Notes under the pieces: model-generated
Seen by the model: only the letters and a program-made list of their open reading frames with translations
Told to the model about the DNA's origin: nothing
Databases searched by the model: none
Translations under genes and position numbers: made by a program
Assembly (NCBI GenBank): GCA_041635755.1
Contig: JBFKUL010000063.1
Location: forward strand, 1 to 13,405
Direction: 5' to 3'
DNA length: 13,405 bases
From: JBFKUL01 sp041635755
GTDB lineage: Bacteria; Pseudomonadota; Gammaproteobacteria; Burkholderiales; SG8-39
In this document: positions 7,453 to 13,405 of the stretch, one piece after another
Layout: each line of letters starts with the position of its first letter
Numbering within the stretch: position 1 is the stretch's first letter

Positions 7453-8484
7453 CTATTTGCCGGCCTTGAGCTTGTCGAGCTCGGCGTGGAATTCGGCCAG
7501 CACCTTGGGCGCATCGACGCCCTTGGCGTTGGCTTCCTTGATCCACTCGTCGATCACCGGCTTCGCGAGCGCCATGACCTCGGCCTTGAATTTTGGTGTG
7601 GCATTGTGGATCTGCACGCCGTCCTTTTTCATCAGGTCGAGCCCGATCTGGTCGGCATCGTCCCACACCTTGCCGGCAAGGCGCGACATGTGCTCGCCCG
7701 AGATCTTGGTGAGCGCGTCCTTGTCCTGCTGCGGCAGGGCGTTCCACTTGCCCGGGTTCATGAAGAAGCCGAACGCCGAGCTGTAGAACCCGCCCGGGAA
7801 GATGGTCGCGTGCTTGATCAGCTGTGTGAGCTTGAACGAGGCGGGCGACTCGAGCGGAAAGAACAGGCCGTCGGCGACGCCGGTCTTGAGCAGCTCGTAG
7901 GACTCCGGTGCCGGCTTGAACATCATGGTTGCGCCGAGCACTTTGCCCATGTCGGCGGCTACGCCGCCGCCCGTGCGGATCTTCAGGCCCTGCAGGTCGG
8001 CGACCGAGGTCACCGCTTTCTTGGTGTTGTAGATCTGGCCCGGGCCGTGCGTGAACACGCCGATCAGGTGCACGCCGTTATATTCACCGACCTTGTGGAA
8101 ATGCTTGTAGTGGATGCGGTGGTAGGCGACCGAGTTGATGGTCGCGTTCTCGCCGCTCCCCGGAAGCTCGGGCATCTTGGGCAGCACGTGGCGCGCCGGC
8201 GTGTAGCTTGCCGTGACATACGAAAGGTCCACCAGGCCGTCGCGCACCGCGTCGAAGGTCTGGGGGGGCGCCACAGGGGCCTTCGGCAGCATGGTGAACT
8301 TGACGCGTCCGTTGGTGACCTTCTCGGCCTCGTCGGCCCAGCCCTGCAGGAAGTTCTTGGTGAGCGGATGGCTCGGCGGCACCCACGAGGACATCGTGAG
8401 GGTAGTTTGCGCGCTCGCGGACTGGGCCGCGAGCAGGCTTAGGGCGCCCGCAACGGCAACCGCGATCTTGTTGAATTGTTTCAT
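7453..8484 (-). CDS. dctP: TRAP transporter periplasmic substrate-binding protein (DctP family)
   Basis: A 343-residue secreted binding protein. The N terminus has a classical Sec signal: MKQFNK, a hydrophobic core at about 7-20, and a likely cleavage after SASA (25/26). The mature protein has the DctP layout: SSWVPPSHPL near the start, DGLVDLSYVTASYTPAR at 82-98, and LQGLKIRTGGG at 164-174. R170 is at the position of the conserved Arg that binds the substrate carboxylate in DctP proteins, followed by ATMMFKPAPESYELLKTGVADG. This predicts an organic acid ligand, but its identity cannot be read. The ATG at 8484 follows a strong Shine-Dalgarno. It sits 86 bases after the monooxygenase gene and is followed by two hairpins before dctQ, an arrangement that allows higher expression of the binding protein than of the membrane subunits. 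Confidence 0.95.
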   Translation of the reverse strand: MKQFNKIAVAVAGALSLLAAQSASAQTTLTMSSWVPPSHPLTKNFLQGWADEAEKVTNGRVKFTMLPKAPVAPPQTFDAVRDGLVDLSYVTASYTPARHVLPKMPELPGSGENATINSVAYHRIHYKHFHKVGEYNGVHLIGVFTHGPGQIYNTKKAVTSVADLQGLKIRTGGGVAADMGKVLGATMMFKPAPESYELLKTGVADGLFFPLESPASFKLTQLIKHATIFPGGFYSSAFGFFMNPGKWNALPQQDKDALTKISGEHMSRLAGKVWDDADQIGLDLMKKDGVQIHNATPKFKAEVMALAKPVIDEWIKEANAKGVDAPKVLAEFHAELDKLKAGK

Positions 8485-8487
8485 GGT

Positions 8488-8496
8488 CTCCTCCTT
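8488..8496 (-). promoter_or_regulatory. Strong ribosome binding site of dctP
   Basis: AAGGAGGAG ends 3 bases before the ATG, with core AAGGAG 6 bases away. The 13-base run GGAGGAGACCATG also occurs at the start of the VOC gene at the head of the cluster. It is much stronger than the sites of the downstream TRAP genes, consistent with high production of the binding protein. Confidence 0.75.
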
Positions 8497-8513
8497 ATAG
8501 GTTTAGTGAGGCC

Positions 8514-8519
8514 ATTTTA
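8514..8519 (-). promoter_or_regulatory. Candidate -10 element upstream of dctP
   Basis: TAAAAT on the - strand, in a short relatively A+T-rich part of the 86-base gap between the monooxygenase stop and dctP, at a plausible distance before the dctP ribosome binding site. No good -35 box is visible 16-18 bases further upstream. An internal promoter here would let the transporter be expressed apart from the first three genes. This is a weak prediction. Confidence 0.3.
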
Positions 8520-8570
8520 GCGGAAATGCCCTCTATGGGAAGCGGCCCGGCGGAGCGGCCGTATCCCGCG

Positions 8571-10472
8571 TCAATTGTCGCGTTTGGCGGTGCTAGAAAG
8601 CTCGATCGCCTCGCGCGCCGAGTCGTAATCGCCCAGGCGCCCGGCCAGTGTCAGCGCCACCCGCGCCAACACCTGCAAACGCCCCTCGCTGGGCGTACGG
8701 TCCAAGAGCGCGGCGAGCGCGTCGAACAACCGGTCGATCTCGATCGTCGAGAGCTTGCCGCTCCTGCGTTGCGGCTTGGCAGCGCCGTGTCGCGCGCCTC
8801 CGTGGTATGCGAGCACGCCCTCGATCGCGCTTTTCGCGAATTTGGCGTCGATGCCCGTGCAGCGCGCAAGCACATGCCCGTCCGGCCGGAACACGTAAGT
8901 GGCGCCGTCCCCGGCCCCATAGCGCGCGGCGAGCGTGCCGGCCTCGTCGATCAGGGTACGTAACGGTGAGGCTGCATCTTTGCGCAGTACCGCGAGCGTC
9001 TCCACCTCGATGCCCTTCGGACCCTCGATCTTCGGACCGGCGGCGCCGAAGTACGCCACGGTGAAATGGCCCTGCAGGTCCTCGACGAAAAACCGCGCTG
9101 TGCTGCCTTCGCTCACCTTGCCGTCCGGCGCTGCCGCGCCGGGCTGCGCGCGCGGCGCGTCGAAGTCGCCCTGTTCTCTGTTGAGCGGCGAATCGGCATA
9201 GACCGTGGCGACCGAGAGCCGCCCGACGTTGACCATCTCGCGCGCCCATTCGTGGTGACGTGCAAGGTCGAGTATCGCGTTGCGCACCAGGCGCTGGCCC
9301 TCGGTCTGCGGGCCGATGAAGATCGCGCTGCGCGAGGCGAGCTCCACGTTTTCTCGCGCGGCGAAGTGACGCTCGATCTCGTAGCTGTGCATCAGGCCCG
9401 GGTGCGCCTTGCCCGCGAGCACCAGCTCGAGCTTCCAGGCGAGGTTGTTGGCGTCCTGCATCGCGCGGTTGCCGCCGCGCGCGCCGAACGGCGAGTGCTG
9501 CGCGGCAGCGTCGCCGAGGAACAGCACGCGTCCGTGCACCATGTGCTCGAGGTAGCGCCTGCGAAAGCGCCATGGCCCGACCCAGACGAGCTCGAACGGC
9601 GTATCGGGTCCGATCAGCTTGCGCAGCCGCTCCCTGGCGCGCTCGGGCTCGGTTTCGCGCTCGGGGTCGAGGTAGTGGCCGATCTGCCAGTCGGTGCGCC
9701 AGATCCCGTCGGCCATCTGGTGGTACCAGATCGCGCCGCCCTGGTTGAGCGGATTGTCGAGGTAGACCTTGCGCACCGCTTCCGTCGAGGGCGACATCTT
9801 GACATCGGAGATGCACCAGGCGTCCTCCGAGAGCGCCGACTCGGCGTCTTTCGCCCCGAGCTTTTCGCGCACCACGCTGTGCGCGCCGTCGGCGCCCACG
9901 AGATAGCTGCAGCGCGTGGTATAGCGCCCGTCGGGCGTCTCGACGTCCACCTCGACCCCGTCCTTGCCCGGGCGCACGTCGATCACCTTGTTCTTCCAGC
10001 GCAGGTCCACGGCCGGGGTCTGCATGATGCGCTCGACCAGGTACTGCTCGACGTAGAACTGCTGCAGGTTGACGAAGGCCGGGAATTTCTGGTCGCTCTC
10101 GGGCTGCAGGTTGAAGCGGTAGACGCGCCGCTCACCGACGTACACGTCGCCTTCGTTCCAGGTCACGCCCTTGGCGCGGATGCGCTCGGCAATCCCGAAG
10201 CGATCGAAGATCTCGAGCGAGCGCTTGGCGTAGCAGATGCCGCGCGAGGACAGGCCCGCTGCGCCGACCGTGTTGTCCTCGTCGAGCACCACGGTGCGTA
10301 CGCCGCGGCTGCCGAGCTCGAGCGCCGCGGTCAGCCCGCCGAGCCCGGCGCCGGCCACGATGACCGGGTACTGCGCGTGTTCGTTCTTGCCGATTTCCGG
10401 CGGCGTGCGGTACTCGTAGACCGGCAACGTGTACCCAGGCATGCGGTCGGGCTGAAACGCCTTCTTCGTCAT
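8571..10472 (-). CDS. FAD-dependent aromatic-hydroxylase-type monooxygenase with C-terminal DUF2783-like extension
   Basis: A 633-residue group A flavoprotein monooxygenase of the FAD_binding_3 family, related to 3-(3-hydroxyphenyl)propionate hydroxylase (MhpA) and phenol hydroxylases. These use NAD(P)H and O2 to hydroxylate an aromatic ring. Motifs: the Rossmann GAGLGG at 41-46, the DG motif GADGAHS at 193-199, and the GD motif VLFLGDAAAQHSPFGARGGN at 316-335 with DANNLAWKL after it. A weak thioredoxin-like region follows at about 450-550. Residues about 572-628 form an extra helical piece with the pattern ALTLAGRLGDYDSAREAIEL, resembling the small DUF2783 proteins often coded beside such hydroxylases. 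The start ATG at 10472 overlaps the hydrolase stop (ATGA), so the two are translationally coupled. The class is secure, the aromatic substrate unknown, and the DUF2783 resemblance is from memory. Confidence 0.9.
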   Translation of the reverse strand: MTKKAFQPDRMPGYTLPVYEYRTPPEIGKNEHAQYPVIVAGAGLGGLTAALELGSRGVRTVVLDEDNTVGAAGLSSRGICYAKRSLEIFDRFGIAERIRAKGVTWNEGDVYVGERRVYRFNLQPESDQKFPAFVNLQQFYVEQYLVERIMQTPAVDLRWKNKVIDVRPGKDGVEVDVETPDGRYTTRCSYLVGADGAHSVVREKLGAKDAESALSEDAWCISDVKMSPSTEAVRKVYLDNPLNQGGAIWYHQMADGIWRTDWQIGHYLDPERETEPERARERLRKLIGPDTPFELVWVGPWRFRRRYLEHMVHGRVLFLGDAAAQHSPFGARGGNRAMQDANNLAWKLELVLAGKAHPGLMHSYEIERHFAARENVELASRSAIFIGPQTEGQRLVRNAILDLARHHEWAREMVNVGRLSVATVYADSPLNREQGDFDAPRAQPGAAAPDGKVSEGSTARFFVEDLQGHFTVAYFGAAGPKIEGPKGIEVETLAVLRKDAASPLRTLIDEAGTLAARYGAGDGATYVFRPDGHVLARCTGIDAKFAKSAIEGVLAYHGGARHGAAKPQRRSGKLSTIEIDRLFDALAALLDRTPSEGRLQVLARVALTLAGRLGDYDSAREAIELSSTAKRDN

Positions 10473-11662
10473 AGCGCATGCGTCCAATCTGCGATCAGGT
10501 TGGCGACTTCGGCGACGAGCTTCGGCTGTCCCGCGAGGTAGTGGTTGGCGCCGGCGATCTTGTGCGCACTGGCACGCGCGCCGGCGGCCTCGAGCCACAG
10601 CGCTGCGGTGGAGGGAAAGGTCGACTGATCGGCGGTGTACTCCATGAACAGCACCGGCACCTGCGTGCGCGCGAGGTTGTCCGGGCCGTCGGCCTGGCTT
10701 GCGCTCGACCACTGCGACAGGAACGCGCCAAGCGTGGTGGTGCGCGCCATCGAGCTGGCGGCGTAATTGACCTCGCGCGGATCGCCCCAGAGGCTTCCGG
10801 GCGCACGGTCATTGGCGTCGAGCGACAGGTCGAGAAAGCGCGGATCGGCGTGCGTGCGATGGATGACGAAGGCCTGATCGCGCGGATGAAAGTGATCCGA
10901 GCCCCTCGGGCGTGAGCGCGCGCGCTCGCGCGCGCCGCGCAGGAACTCGAGCCTGCGTCGCACCCAGGTCTCGATCCGCTCGCGTCGCGCCATCTGGCCG
11001 GCGCGAAAACGCTCGAGGAACTCCTTCGCATACGGGGGGCCGTTGCGCGCGTCGTAGACGTCGAGGTCGCGGTCGACGCCGTCCGGATCGGTCTCGTCGC
11101 TCACGCTCGGGTCGAGCCACTCGCCGAACAGGCGCGAGCGTCCAGCGTGCGCCGCGCACAGCGCGATGCCCTGCACCGGCGGCAGATCCTGCGGCGCGAG
11201 CTCGATCGGCTCGCCGTCAGGGGTCTGCGTCACACTGAGCCTCTCGGCCTGCGCCTGATAGAAGCTGGCGAGGGCGGCGCCTCCGGAGTTGCCCACCAGC
11301 ACCACCTTGTCGTAGCCGAGGCCGCGCAGGAACTGCACGCCGGCGCCGAGATCCTGGATCACACGCTCCATCAGGAGCACGGTGTCGTTGTTGACGTAGC
11401 GGCTGTTCAGCCCCAGGCAGCAGATGCCGCGCGCGGCAAGCGGCGAGATCAGGTAATGCGCCATGAAGTTCGATGTCGGGTGCATGACGATCGCCGCAGC
11501 CTTCTTCGCGCCGACGGGCGCCTCGTACGCCCCGAAAATGCGCGGGCGCATCATCTGCAGCCCGGATTGGCTCTCGTGCTGCGCTCCCGGGCGCACATCG
11601 ATCACCGCGAGCGTGCGCGCGCGGGCAGACGACGCGGCCACGCCGACCGGCGGTTCAGCCAT
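10469..11662 (-). CDS. Alpha/beta hydrolase with large insert
   Basis: A 397-residue alpha/beta-hydrolase-fold enzyme. The nucleophile elbow is GNSGG at 124-128 (Ser126); the probable acid is Asp345 in MEYTADQS and the base His374 in GANHYLAG, giving a complete triad in the right order. An upstream strand-turn, AAAIVMHPTSNFMAHY (55-70), would provide the oxyanion-hole region. Residues about 140-300 are a long charged, Arg-rich insert that may form a cap over the active site. It is larger than, and not clearly like, the C-C hydrolases of meta-cleavage pathways such as MhpC. No signal peptide is seen. The chosen ATG at 11662 overlaps the VOC stop by 8 bases; a longer in-frame reading to 11725 would add a low-complexity tail read over the VOC gene. 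An ester, lactone, amide or C-C bond of a ring-derived intermediate is a plausible but unproven target. Confidence 0.85.
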   Translation of the reverse strand: MAEPPVGVAASSARARTLAVIDVRPGAQHESQSGLQMMRPRIFGAYEAPVGAKKAAAIVMHPTSNFMAHYLISPLAARGICCLGLNSRYVNNDTVLLMERVIQDLGAGVQFLRGLGYDKVVLVGNSGGAALASFYQAQAERLSVTQTPDGEPIELAPQDLPPVQGIALCAAHAGRSRLFGEWLDPSVSDETDPDGVDRDLDVYDARNGPPYAKEFLERFRAGQMARRERIETWVRRRLEFLRGARERARSRPRGSDHFHPRDQAFVIHRTHADPRFLDLSLDANDRAPGSLWGDPREVNYAASSMARTTTLGAFLSQWSSASQADGPDNLARTQVPVLFMEYTADQSTFPSTAALWLEAAGARASAHKIAGANHYLAGQPKLVAEVANLIADWTHAL

Positions 11663-12203
11663 GCCCGAGCTCGGCGGCGTCGGCTTCCTGCTCGCGGCGG
11701 CGCTGCTTCTCGGCGCTCCAGTCATCGAGCTCGGCGCGCGCTTTCTGCTGCGCTTCGTCCATGGCGGCCTGCGACACGCTGCGGGCGGTCAACTCGACCC
11801 GCAGCCCATTCGGGTCGAAGAAATAGATCGACTGGATGATGTGGTGGTCTGTGACGCCGAGCACCTCGACGCCGGCAGATTGCAGGCGCTTCTTGGCCGC
11901 CTTGACCTCGTCCACGGTGCCGACGTCGAGCGCGATGTGATTCACCCAGGACGGCGTGTTCGGCGAGGGCGCTGCGGATGTGTCGTCGCCCAGGTCGAAG
12001 AACGCGATGTAGGAGCCATCGCCCATGCGAAAGAAGATATGCACGTAGGGACAGTACTCGCCGGTCGACGGCACGTGGTCGGCTCGGATCAGATGCGCAA
12101 GCGGCAATCCGAGAAGGTCTTCATAGAAGCGACGCGTCTCTTCGGCATCGCGACAGCGATACGCGAAATGATGCAGCCCCTTGATCGGGATCGATGCACC
12201 CAT
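11655..12203 (-). CDS. VOC-superfamily metalloenzyme (glyoxalase / small extradiol dioxygenase-like)
   Basis: A 182-residue vicinal-oxygen-chelate protein with the two-module fold. Module 1 starts LHHFAYRCRDAEETRRFYEDLLGLPL (10-35); module 2 starts WVNHIALDVGTVDEVKAAKKRL (86-107) and ends YFFDPNGLRVELT (127-139). Likely metal ligands are H12, H89 and E137, the spacing expected for glyoxalase I, fosfomycin-resistance and one-domain extradiol dioxygenase enzymes. Residues about 140-182 are a charged, probably helical tail (AQQKARAELDDW, then EKQRRREQEAD) beyond the usual fold. It is the first gene of the - strand cluster, preceded by a strong ribosome binding site, and its stop overlaps the hydrolase start. 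Beside an aromatic hydroxylase a small ring-cleaving dioxygenase is attractive, but the sequence alone cannot separate this from an isomerase or lyase. Confidence 0.85.
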   Translation of the reverse strand: MGASIPIKGLHHFAYRCRDAEETRRFYEDLLGLPLAHLIRADHVPSTGEYCPYVHIFFRMGDGSYIAFFDLGDDTSAAPSPNTPSWVNHIALDVGTVDEVKAAKKRLQSAGVEVLGVTDHHIIQSIYFFDPNGLRVELTARSVSQAAMDEAQQKARAELDDWSAEKQRRREQEADAAELGHG

Positions 12204-12206
12204 GGT

Positions 12207-12214
12207 CTCCTCCC
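12207..12214 (-). promoter_or_regulatory. Strong ribosome binding site of the VOC gene
   Basis: GGGAGGAG ends 3 bases before the ATG at 12203; the sequence through the ATG (GGAGGAGACCATG) matches that of dctP base for base. It fixes the start codon of the first gene of the catabolic cluster. Confidence 0.7.
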
Positions 12215-12284
12215 GGAAATCGGCGCGAGCCTGTCAATGCTAGCACCGCGACCCCAATTTGAAGGTGCGTGCGCTGCGCGCCGG

Positions 12285-12290
12285 TAGAAT
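12285..12290 (+). promoter_or_regulatory. Candidate -10 element of the gltX promoter
   Basis: TAGAAT in the 121-base divergent gap between the VOC gene and gltX differs from the consensus TATAAT at one base. It would start transcription near 12297, giving a leader of about 28 bases before the gltX ATG. The region where a -35 box would lie (about 12260-12268) has only a weak match. It is the best sigma70-like element in this gap. Confidence 0.45.
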
Positions 12291-12324
12291 ACGCAGCTTT
12301 CCCGTGGCAGTTTCCGTTCTGCGC

Positions 12325-13405
12325 ATGGTCCGTACCCGCTTCGCACCGAGCCCGACCGGGTTCCTCCACATCGGGGGCGCGCGCACGGCGCTTTTTTCCT
12401 GGGCCTATGCGCGCCGCCACGGCGGCAGGTTCGTGCTCAGGATCGAGGACACCGACCTCGAGCGCTCGACCGAAACCTCGACCAACGCGATCCTGGAGAG
12501 CATGCGCTGGCTGGGCCTGGACTGGGACGAAGGGCCGTTCTTTCAGATGAAGCGCCTGGCGCGCTACAAGGAGGCCGCCGAGCGTCTCGTTGCCGCCGGT
12601 CACGCGTACCCATGCTGGGCGACCAAGGAGGAGCTCGATACGATGCGCGAATCGCAGCGCGCGCGTGGCGAGAAGCCGCGCTACGACGGTCGCTGGCGTC
12701 CCGAGCGCGCCAAGGCTGCCGGGCTCGTCGCGCCGAAGGACCGTCCTTCGGTGATCCGCTTCCGCACGCCAGAGGAGGGCGAAGTCGGCTGGAACGACCT
12801 CGTCAAGGGACCGATCGCGTTTCCGAACGCCGAGCTCGACGACCTGGTGATCCTGCGCGCCGACGGCGTGCCGACCTACAACTTCGGCGTTGTCGTAGAT
12901 GACCTCGACATGAACATTACCCACGTCATCCGCGGCGACGATCATGTCAACAACACGCCGCGCCAGATCCACATCTTTCGTGCGCTCGGGAACGCAATGC
13001 CGCAATTCGGCCACGTGCCGATGATCCTCGGCGCCGACGGTAAGCGCCTGTCCAAGCGCCATGGTGCGGTGTCGGTGGTGCAGTACCGCGAGGCGGGCTT
13101 CCTGCCCGAGGCGCTCCTCAACTACCTGGTGCGCCTCGGCTGGTCGCACGGCGACGAGGAGATCTTCACCCGCGAGCGCATGGTCGAGCTGTTCGAGCTG
13201 GAAGGCGTGAACAAGGCCGCCGCGGTGTTCGACGAGGACAAGCTGCGCTGGCTGAACCAGCACTATGTAAAGGAAGCCGACGGTGCTCGCCTGGCGGCGC
13301 TGCTGGGCGAGCAGCTCGCGCGCCGTGGCCTCGATCCGGGCGCGGGCCCGCCGCCCGCCGCGACGGTCGAGGCGCTGCGCGAGCGCGCGCCGACCCTGGC
13401 CGACA
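12325..13405 (+). CDS. gltX: Glutamyl-tRNA synthetase, 3' end beyond window
   Basis: The first 360 residues of glutamyl-tRNA synthetase, a cytoplasmic class I synthetase that charges tRNA-Glu. The family is about 460-490 residues, so most of the C-terminal anticodon-binding region is outside. The opening VRTRFAPSPTGFLHIGGAR (2-20) carries the HIGH-type signature HIGG (15-18), followed by FVLRIEDTDLERS (36-48). The KMSKS-type loop is GKRLSKRHGA (239-248). GVPTYNFGVVVDDLDM and HVIRGDDHVNNTPRQ lie between, as expected. The position of the E. coli zinc site has PCWAT and RYDGRWRPE, so only one of the metal cysteines is present, as in many betaproteobacterial enzymes. The ATG at 12325 matches the usual N terminus; an in-frame GTG at 12304 would add seven residues, and neither has a clear Shine-Dalgarno. 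It is divergent from the catabolic cluster and functionally unrelated to it. Confidence 0.97.
   Translation, partial: MVRTRFAPSPTGFLHIGGARTALFSWAYARRHGGRFVLRIEDTDLERSTETSTNAILESMRWLGLDWDEGPFFQMKRLARYKEAAERLVAAGHAYPCWATKEELDTMRESQRARGEKPRYDGRWRPERAKAAGLVAPKDRPSVIRFRTPEEGEVGWNDLVKGPIAFPNAELDDLVILRADGVPTYNFGVVVDDLDMNITHVIRGDDHVNNTPRQIHIFRALGNAMPQFGHVPMILGADGKRLSKRHGAVSVVQYREAGFLPEALLNYLVRLGWSHGDEEIFTRERMVELFELEGVNKAAAVFDEDKLRWLNQHYVKEADGARLAALLGEQLARRGLDPGAGPPPAATVEALRERAPTLAD

Noticed and set aside
8541..8566. Possible terminator after the monooxygenase gene, from repeated GCGGCC units.
   Set aside because: The units pair over only about 5 bases and no T-run follows on the - strand.
9066..10541. 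Open frame of 491 codons on the + strand, opposite the monooxygenase.
   Set aside because: No motif or ribosome binding site; the - strand frame holds all flavoprotein motifs.
10916..10940. Alternating GC run (GCGCGCGCGC, T, CGCGCGCGC) that could suggest Z-DNA or a hairpin.
   Set aside because: It lies inside the hydrolase gene, encodes an Arg/Ala-rich helix of the insert, and is explained by codon bias in a high-GC genome.
11663..11725. Longer N terminus for the alpha/beta hydrolase, starting at 11725.
   Set aside because: The extra 21 residues are low-complexity and lie wholly within the VOC coding region; the ATG at 11662, overlapping the VOC stop, is the more economical start.
12232..12237. 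A perfect TTGACA on the - strand, as a -35 box for the VOC gene.
   Set aside because: A -10 box at the proper spacing would fall on the ribosome binding site, and no TATAAT-like sequence is there.

Overview
The window comes from a high-G+C bacterium, most likely a betaproteobacterium close to Burkholderiales. This rests on the glutamyl-tRNA synthetase sequence, the persulfide dioxygenase-rhodanese fusion, the tripartite TRAP uptake genes beside aromatic-catabolism-type enzymes, and strong GC codon bias. It holds eleven protein-coding genes, partial at both ends. I see no tRNA, rRNA, CRISPR array, insertion sequence or phage gene, and no gene-free stretch above about 125 bases.

Region 1 (2-3526, + strand): the 3' end of an RND-type efflux periplasmic adaptor gene, followed after 3 bases by a complete inner-membrane RND permease. 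Region 2 (3585-4658, + strand): a one-chain persulfide dioxygenase-rhodanese fusion for sulfide/persulfide oxidation. It meets the next gene tail to tail with a 28-base coding overlap.

Region 3 (12203 down to 4631, - strand): a seven-gene catabolic and uptake cluster. In transcription order it holds a small VOC metalloenzyme, an alpha/beta hydrolase and an FAD aromatic-hydroxylase-type monooxygenase, whose ends overlap. Then come the TRAP genes dctP, dctQ and dctM, and last a class II aldolase-fold enzyme. A plausible reading is that the TRAP system imports an organic (perhaps aromatic) acid, the flavoprotein hydroxylates it, and the VOC protein, hydrolase and aldolase-fold enzyme process the product. 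This resembles the hydroxylase / extradiol dioxygenase / hydrolase / aldolase logic of mhp-type meta-cleavage pathways, but the parts come from different families. The substrate cannot be read from the sequence. Between dctP and dctQ lie a perfect 13-bp inverted repeat and a classical intrinsic terminator, suggesting that the binding protein is made in excess over the membrane subunits.

Region 4 (12325-13405, + strand): gltX, divergent from the catabolic cluster and cut by the window end.

Points most worth a second look are the C-terminal DUF2783-like extension fused to the monooxygenase, the aldolase-fold protein lacking the Glu expected by comparison with fuculose aldolase, a DctM with an extra hydrophobic insert, and the dctP/dctQ terminator. 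No wholly new type of system is evident; the novelty is in the combination and in domain-level departures.
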